This document shows, one piece after another, positions 33,411-37,708 of a stretch of DNA of 37,708 nt (the stretch's first letter is position 1; the number at the start of each line of letters is the position of its first letter). Made by a program: the position numbers and the translations under genes. The stretch spans positions 1 to 37,708 of the forward strand of contig JBGZBU010000030.1 of NCBI GenBank assembly GCA_041844835.1, in the 5' to 3' direction. The notes below the pieces were generated by a model. It was not told the origin of the DNA. It did not search any database and was given only the letters and a program-made list of their open reading frames with translations. This stretch comes from CAUUCX01 sp041844835 (GTDB lineage: Bacteria > Bacillota > Clostridia > Peptostreptococcales > Anaerovoracaceae).

Positions 33411-34625
33411 ATGAGAATTTTTAGAGCTGTAAAATCAAAAAAAATAATTGTATATTTGCTGATTCTTGCACTCATAATGTCGTCGCTGAGCGCATGCGAG
33501 AGCTATGTGAATTTTAAAGATACTTTTTTCAATGATAAAGGAGAAGATGACAGTATCAGAATCGCAGTCTACGAGCCACTGTCCGGGAGAGATTCGGAGC
33601 ATGCAAAGGCTGAGGTTAAAGGAATAGAAATGGCACATCATCTGTTCCCCAAAGCTGCCGGTCGCAAAATAGAGCTCATTTATTGTAATAATATGTCGGA
33701 TATATATGCATGTGATTCCGTTGTGAGCAATCTCGTGCAAAAAAAACCGGCGGTAGTATTAGGCTCATACGGGAGCTTGTACTCGCTGGCTGCCGCGAAA
33801 AAATTTGAAGAAAATAAAATCCCCGCAATAGCGATTACAAATACCAATCCGTTGGTTACCGGTAAAAATCCTTATTATTTCAGGGTTTGCTATCTGGATT
33901 CTTTTGAAGGGGAGGCGATTGCCCGCTTTATTGCCGACACCGCTCCGGAGGAAAAAATAGCGATATTGCGCCCGGCAAAAGATGATTATGCAATTACCAT
34001 AACCAAGGTATTCAGAGATAAGATATTCAGTATCAGAGGGAATCTCGAAAGTGTAACATCGACGGTTGAATACGATAAATCCGAAAAAGATTTTAAGGCG
34101 GAGCTCAGAAAAATCGAGAAATCCGGTGCAAGCTTTGTGCTGCTTGCCGGAGATTCCGAAGATGTCGCGCAAATTTTGCGGGGTGCTAAGGAAATTAATT
34201 CGGGACTTAAATTTTTTGCCACCAGCGGCGTCAAAAGCATAAAAAAACTGGTTGATGAAGTAGGAGCGGAAACAGCCGAGGGATTGATGTTTTCATCTCC
34301 GTACGATTCAAAAAGCGGACTCACCGGAATGAGCCGCGTTTTTTCCAATCAGTATCGGAAACTTTATGGGAAAAATGCGACTCCGAAAAATGAAAGTGTT
34401 TTGGGGTTTGACGCGTATATTCTGGCAATTGACGCTATCAACAGAGCAAATACGTTGTCAGATGGAGAGAAGATACGGGAAGCGCTTGCGCGGACCAGAG
34501 AATTTCAAGGGGCAAGCGGTGCAATTACATTTGATCAACAAGGCAATCCCATCAAATCCATGCTGATAATGCAGATACAAAACGGCGATATAGTTACAGT
34601 ACACAAAGTCCAGCCGAATCTTTAA
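33411..34625 (+). CDS. Orphan ABC-type solute-binding lipoprotein (branched-chain amino-acid type fold)
   Basis: 404 residues. The N-terminus IIVYLLILALIMSSLSAC is a lipoprotein signal with lipobox LSAC. The mature part is a Peripla_BP_6/LivJ-like protein: IRIAVYEPLSGRDSEHAKAEVKGIEMA, VVLGSYGSLYSLAAAKKFEE, AIAITNTNPLVTGKNPYYFR, and a second lobe ending GASGAITFDQQGNP. No permease or ATPase genes are adjacent, so it may serve a distant transporter or act as a sensor. AAGGG precedes the ATG. 30 bases after the dus gene, so probably co-transcribed. Confidence 0.85.
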   Translation: MRIFRAVKSKKIIVYLLILALIMSSLSACESYVNFKDTFFNDKGEDDSIRIAVYEPLSGRDSEHAKAEVKGIEMAHHLFPKAAGRKIELIYCNNMSDIYACDSVVSNLVQKKPAVVLGSYGSLYSLAAAKKFEENKIPAIAITNTNPLVTGKNPYYFRVCYLDSFEGEAIARFIADTAPEEKIAILRPAKDDYAITITKVFRDKIFSIRGNLESVTSTVEYDKSEKDFKAELRKIEKSGASFVLLAGDSEDVAQILRGAKEINSGLKFFATSGVKSIKKLVDEVGAETAEGLMFSSPYDSKSGLTGMSRVFSNQYRKLYGKNATPKNESVLGFDAYILAIDAINRANTLSDGEKIREALARTREFQGASGAITFDQQGNPIKSMLIMQIQNGDIVTVHKVQPNL

Positions 34626-34626
34626 T

Positions 34627-34649
34627 TAAAAGGCTCACAGACTGAGCCT
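34627..34649 (-). terminator. Terminator hairpin at the end of the M20 peptidase gene
   Basis: AGGCTCA (34631-34637) pairs with TGAGCCT (34643-34649). On the minus strand TTTTAATT follows. The stem contains the minus-strand stop codon. It also lies just after the convergent plus-strand gene. Confidence 0.7.
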
Positions 34650-36095
34650 GGCGATGGTTTCCGCATATATTTTCGTTGCGATGCGAAGTTTTTCCAGATC
34701 CATAAATTCATTTTTCTGATGCGCCACTTCATGATCGCCCGGAAAAGACGGGCCGAATGCCACGACGTTCTCCGCGGCTCGCGCATATGTTCCGCCGCCT
34801 ATCGCAAGAGGCGGGGTTGTCATATCGTTTGAATATTTTCTGTAGATATCCATGTATGTCCTGATCATAGGGTGATCGACATCAAAGAATATGGGGGCCT
34901 GTTCCTTCCCGCGTACTATGCCTATATCCAGGGGTTCCACGGTTTGCCATATCGCTTCATATACCTGCTCGGTATTTGATTTTACGGGATAGCGTATATT
35001 TATCGTTACGGTGACGGATTTTGAATCAGCCGTGATAAGTCCCGTATTAAGAATCAGCTTCCCCGAAACATCGTCGCTGAATCCGCATCCCAACGAACTT
35101 CCATCAGTCTCAAAGCCGATATATTTGTTATAAAAGTCTATAAAATCGCTGATATCATCATTGCCGATATCAAGTCTTCCCAGAAAGTCCATGAGTATTG
35201 AAATTGCATTAACTCCGCTTGTCGGTCTGGCGCCGTGTGCGGATACGCCTTCCGCTTTGATTTCCAGGCTTTTGCCCATTCCGCGGCAAGATATATCATG
35301 CCCCGTTTCCTGTTTATAGCTTGCAAGTATCGCTTTAATATAGTCATATGTTTCTTCGGATTTTTCCCCGCGACCGTACTCGCGCAATACAGCTCTTGCG
35401 TGATCAGGCACCATATTTGCAGCATTGCCCCCGGAAATGGATGTTATTTCAAGACCTTTCTCCGTTTGCGGTTTCAGTTTTTTCGCAAGATCAAAGATCA
35501 GAATGCCCATTTCCGCATGTATTGCGGGAAATTCCGCATCGGGCGTAAATCCCATCGCGGGCGCGGGCTCCGATTCAAAATACTTTTTCATCCCGTACCA
35601 ATTCGTCTCTTCATCAAGTCCAAGTATAAGCCTGATTTTTCTATTCGGGATGAATCCTGATTCTTTAAGCGCTTTCATGGCATAAAATGCAGCCATCGTG
35701 GGGCCTTTATCGTCATTTACGCCCCTGCCGTAAATTCTTCCGTCCGCGATTGTCCCGGCGTATGGTTCATAATCCCAATCTGCGCCCTCGGGGACGACAT
35801 CAATGTGCGAAAGAATTGCAAAAATTTCATTGTTATCACTATTGTCGGCTGAAAATTCTATGTGTCCTCCGTAATTATCTATGTTTTTAAAGCGAAATCC
35901 CTCATTTTCGGCAAGCCCTTTCATGTACATGAATGCTTCGTGCACTCCTGCACCGAAAGGTTTGTCTCCGTCGGGATCCTCAACCACGCTCCTGATTCTG
36001 ATGAGCTCCTGCAATTTTGTAATCATTTCATCGTGGTTTTTGTCAACTGTCAGATTGATTTTCTTTTCCAGTTCTCTATCAAAGATGTTTTCCAT
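34635..36095 (-). CDS. M20-family dipeptidase, PepV/Sapep-like
   Basis: 486 residues, the usual length of PepV-type metallodipeptidases that cleave dipeptides, including Xaa-His, in the cytoplasm. Zinc-site motifs: ILSHIDVVPEG, GRGVNDDKGPTMAAFYA, LILGLDEETNWYGMKKYF, TPDAEFPAIHAEMG, and late GGGTYARAAENVVAFGPSFPG with GDHEVAHQKNEF. The lid domain (SAHGARPTSGVNAI) is present. AGAGGTAATT precedes the ATG, 14 bases after the capA-like stop, so it is the last gene of a three-gene operon. Confidence 0.92.
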   Translation of the reverse strand: MENIFDRELEKKINLTVDKNHDEMITKLQELIRIRSVVEDPDGDKPFGAGVHEAFMYMKGLAENEGFRFKNIDNYGGHIEFSADNSDNNEIFAILSHIDVVPEGADWDYEPYAGTIADGRIYGRGVNDDKGPTMAAFYAMKALKESGFIPNRKIRLILGLDEETNWYGMKKYFESEPAPAMGFTPDAEFPAIHAEMGILIFDLAKKLKPQTEKGLEITSISGGNAANMVPDHARAVLREYGRGEKSEETYDYIKAILASYKQETGHDISCRGMGKSLEIKAEGVSAHGARPTSGVNAISILMDFLGRLDIGNDDISDFIDFYNKYIGFETDGSSLGCGFSDDVSGKLILNTGLITADSKSVTVTINIRYPVKSNTEQVYEAIWQTVEPLDIGIVRGKEQAPIFFDVDHPMIRTYMDIYRKYSNDMTTPPLAIGGGTYARAAENVVAFGPSFPGDHEVAHQKNEFMDLEKLRIATKIYAETIARLSL

Positions 36096-36109
36096 AATTA
36101 CCTCTTGAA

Positions 36110-37351
36110 TTATATGTTGAGTATTGCATATGCTTCGGCACTTGCAGCGCTTACTCTCGCTGCGTGCCCCGCCGCCTTCACGCCGGGATTTTGGAGTGCG
36201 CCCTCATCAAGCGGAACAATCTCATAGACAGCTTTTCCGCTCTTGTTGTAGCGATTGACCCACGTTGCAATTGTATTGTTTTCTATTTTATCTATCACAT
36301 AGTGTTTGTTGCCGTTAACGGTTTTTCTTTTTACGGATACATCCAATATCGCCATGCACCCCGTTTCAGTTCCCGCAAAGCGATCCCCGAGAGTTTCCGC
36401 ACGCTGATTCGATATGAAATTGCCCATGCTGTAAAAAACGGGAACATTTTTTTTACCGTCAGCGGATTTTATAATTTCAACCGGCTGCAGCACATGCGGG
36501 TGCGACGCAAAAATTATATCCGTCGCGGTATTATCAACCAGATACTCTGCAATCATTTTTTGGTGTGAATTCGGAGTATTATGGTATTCCTCCCCCCAAT
36601 GAAGATACATTATCACTATATCGGCGCCGGCTTTTTTCGCGGCGGTTACGGTATCTTTCATTCTTTTTAAATCGTCATTTATGCGTTCATGGGAGAAAGA
36701 ATTTATAAGGCCGGCTTCCGCATAAGGCACGCGAATGCTGTTTATATAAACATTGCCGTCCCCATCAGAAGCGGTTTCATAAGTATAGCCGATGAAGCCG
36801 ACTTTGACTCCTTTGATTTCCCTTATAAAAAATCGCTTTTCGTCTTCATTGAGCCTGCTTCCGCTTACATCAAAACCATGTTCACGCAGTACATTGAGCG
36901 TCCGTTTCACGCCGCTCATACCGCTGTCCATCATATGATTGTTTGAGGTGAAGACCACATCAAATCCCGCGTTTTTTAAGGCATCGGCAAGTGAGTCCGG
37001 TGCGGAAAACGTAGGATACCCGCGATAAGGCTCTCCGCCGAATGTTGTTTCAAGATTGCACATCGCCACGTCGGCGGAGCTGATATAAGGCTGCACATAT
37101 TTATAATTATTATTGAAATCATAAGTGCCGCTTGATGCATCATATTGGGCTTTTATTTGTGTGCCGTGTGTCATTACGTCGCCGACACACAGAAACTGCA
37201 GGGTTTTAGCTTGCACATCATTATTGCTGCCCGTCGCAGGAGAGGGGGCATCGGTTTCTTTCCCAATTCTCAGGCATGCGGCTATAGTGATCAATACGAC
37301 AAGAAGTATTATCGCAATCGGAAAGCGCTTATTCAAACGGTACCGCTTCAA
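36110..37351 (-). CDS. CapA-family metallophosphoesterase-like protein (PGA_cap), membrane or lipid-anchored
   Basis: 413 residues. An N-terminal hydrophobic segment FPIAIILLVVLITIAAC ends in a lipobox-like IAAC, so it may be a lipoprotein. The CapA domain has LQFLCVGDVMTHG, DVAMCNLETTFGG, VVFTSNNHMMDSG, IVMYLHWGEEYH and IIFASHPHVLQP, the metal-site motifs of the calcineurin-like fold. Members help poly-gamma-glutamate capsule export but many are of unknown role; no capB/capC genes are present. Translation starts at TTG 37351 after GGAGGTGAAAG, inside the nifU-like gene (23-bp overlap). Confidence 0.9.
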   Translation of the reverse strand: MKRYRLNKRFPIAIILLVVLITIAACLRIGKETDAPSPATGSNNDVQAKTLQFLCVGDVMTHGTQIKAQYDASSGTYDFNNNYKYVQPYISSADVAMCNLETTFGGEPYRGYPTFSAPDSLADALKNAGFDVVFTSNNHMMDSGMSGVKRTLNVLREHGFDVSGSRLNEDEKRFFIREIKGVKVGFIGYTYETASDGDGNVYINSIRVPYAEAGLINSFSHERINDDLKRMKDTVTAAKKAGADIVIMYLHWGEEYHNTPNSHQKMIAEYLVDNTATDIIFASHPHVLQPVEIIKSADGKKNVPVFYSMGNFISNQRAETLGDRFAGTETGCMAILDVSVKRKTVNGNKHYVIDKIENNTIATWVNRYNKSGKAVYEIVPLDEGALQNPGVKAAGHAARVSAASAEAYAILNI

Positions 37352-37559
37352 CTGCTTTCACCTCCGGGATTTCCTCGCGGATGACGCGTTCAACAAGACC
37401 TTTCAAAGTCATCATGGCCCCCGGGCAGCCTGCGCAATGCCCTTTCAAGCGTACCAGCACGACATTATCATCCGTGATATCAACAAGCTCAATATCTCCG
37501 CCGTCTCTTTGCAGAGCAGGTCTTATAAGTTCCAACATATCCTTTACTTTTGCTTCCAT
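37329..37559 (-). CDS. NifU-like C-terminal-domain iron-sulfur scaffold protein
   Basis: 76 residues, a stand-alone NifU_C/Nfu-type domain. MLELIRPALQRDGGDIELVD opens it and the cluster-binding CxxC occurs in LKGHCAGCPGAMMTLKG; it ends PEVKAVEAV. Such proteins carry or transfer [4Fe-4S] clusters. GGAGG lies six bases before the ATG. Its leader and promoter consist of the same repeat family found upstream of the ThiF-like gene. Confidence 0.93.
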   Translation of the reverse strand: MEAKVKDMLELIRPALQRDGGDIELVDITDDNVVLVRLKGHCAGCPGAMMTLKGLVERVIREEIPEVKAVEAVPFE

Positions 37560-37592
37560 AAATATCCTCCAAAAATGTAATCAAAGCATAAT

Positions 37593-37708
37593 TTGCCGCA
37601 ATGCTCAACACTTATAGTGTTGAGTATACAATGAATGCAACTATTATATCATGACAACAGATTCCGGCATGATCAAATGGTTGCTTCATATCGGCAACGC
37701 CACACTTC
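37593..37708 (-). repeat. Third copy of the structured repeat, upstream of the nifU-like gene
   Basis: On the minus strand this continues from the right edge with GTTGCCGATATGAAGCAACC and the TTTGATCATG block, then TGATATAAT (37651-37643), the TTGCATTCATT block, and hairpin CTCAACAC/GTGTTGAG (37605-37625). It is nearly identical to units 1 and 2 but stops after GCGGC. Part of at least one further unit is cut off by the window edge. Confidence 0.85.
37643..37651 (-). promoter_or_regulatory. Extended -10 promoter of the nifU-capA-pepV operon
   Basis: TGATATAAT on the minus strand, 84 bases before the ATG. No good -35 is present at 16-18 bases. The transcript would begin within the repeat and carry its CTCAACAC hairpin in the leader. 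Confidence 0.5.

Noticed and set aside
36110..37351. Capsule (poly-gamma-glutamate) biosynthesis locus
   Set aside because: Only a CapA-like gene is present; capB, capC and capE are absent.

Overview
The window looks like chromosome from a Gram-positive, strictly fermentative Clostridia-type bacterium (Bacillota). Pointers are an SLH-domain surface protein, an LPXTG protein with its own sortase, lipoprotein-type solute binders, AGGAGG ribosome binding sites, a type III pantothenate kinase, a single-chain clostridial-type PurL, and an archaeal-type PurO paired with a stand-alone AICAR formyltransferase. A placement near Eubacteriales family XIII is only a guess. There is no tRNA, rRNA, CRISPR array or intact mobile element.

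Layout. 1-605 (minus): N-terminal part of a secreted SLH protein that runs off the left edge; it has a good promoter. 606-1073: intergenic, with a long nested hairpin, an IS-end-like hairpin and a candidate Pho box. 1074-7704 (plus): phosphate regulon pstS-pstC-pstA-pstB-phoU followed by a PhoB/PhoR-type two-component pair. 7763-8857: strong sigma-A promoter, structured leader, rplM-rpsI, terminator. 8887-12645: uncharacterised nucleotidyltransferase, EamA transporter and phosphohexomutase in one tight run. 12658-12873: two tandem copies of a ~104-bp structured repeat, each headed by an extended -10. 12927-14779: a reduced E1-like ThiF/HesA protein and a truncated PaaK-like adenylate-forming protein. 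14796-15047 (minus): TSCPD protein. 15352-27152 (plus): purine operon purE-purF-purM-purN-purO-purH(AICARFT only)-purD-purL-purC, overlapping or closely spaced. 27133-29668 (minus): LPXTG adhesin and sortase. 30289-34625 (plus): PucR/CdaR-type regulator, coaX, dusB-type gene, orphan solute-binding lipoprotein. 34635-37559 (minus): nifU-like, capA-like and M20/PepV-like genes forming one operon. 37593-37708: a third copy of the repeat, placed as promoter and leader of the nifU-like gene.

How it works together. The pst-pho block imports phosphate and senses it. The pur block makes IMP from PRPP; the usual bifunctional PurH is replaced by two separate proteins. purB, purA, purK and the PRPP amidotransferase-independent salvage genes are not here. 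The most unusual signal is the repeat family: three copies, each with TGnTATAAT and nested inverted repeats, all lying upstream of and in the same direction as genes for sulfur/adenylation-type proteins (ThiF-like and NifU-like). The adjacent ThiF-like plus truncated PaaK-like pair is the best candidate for an undescribed small pathway.
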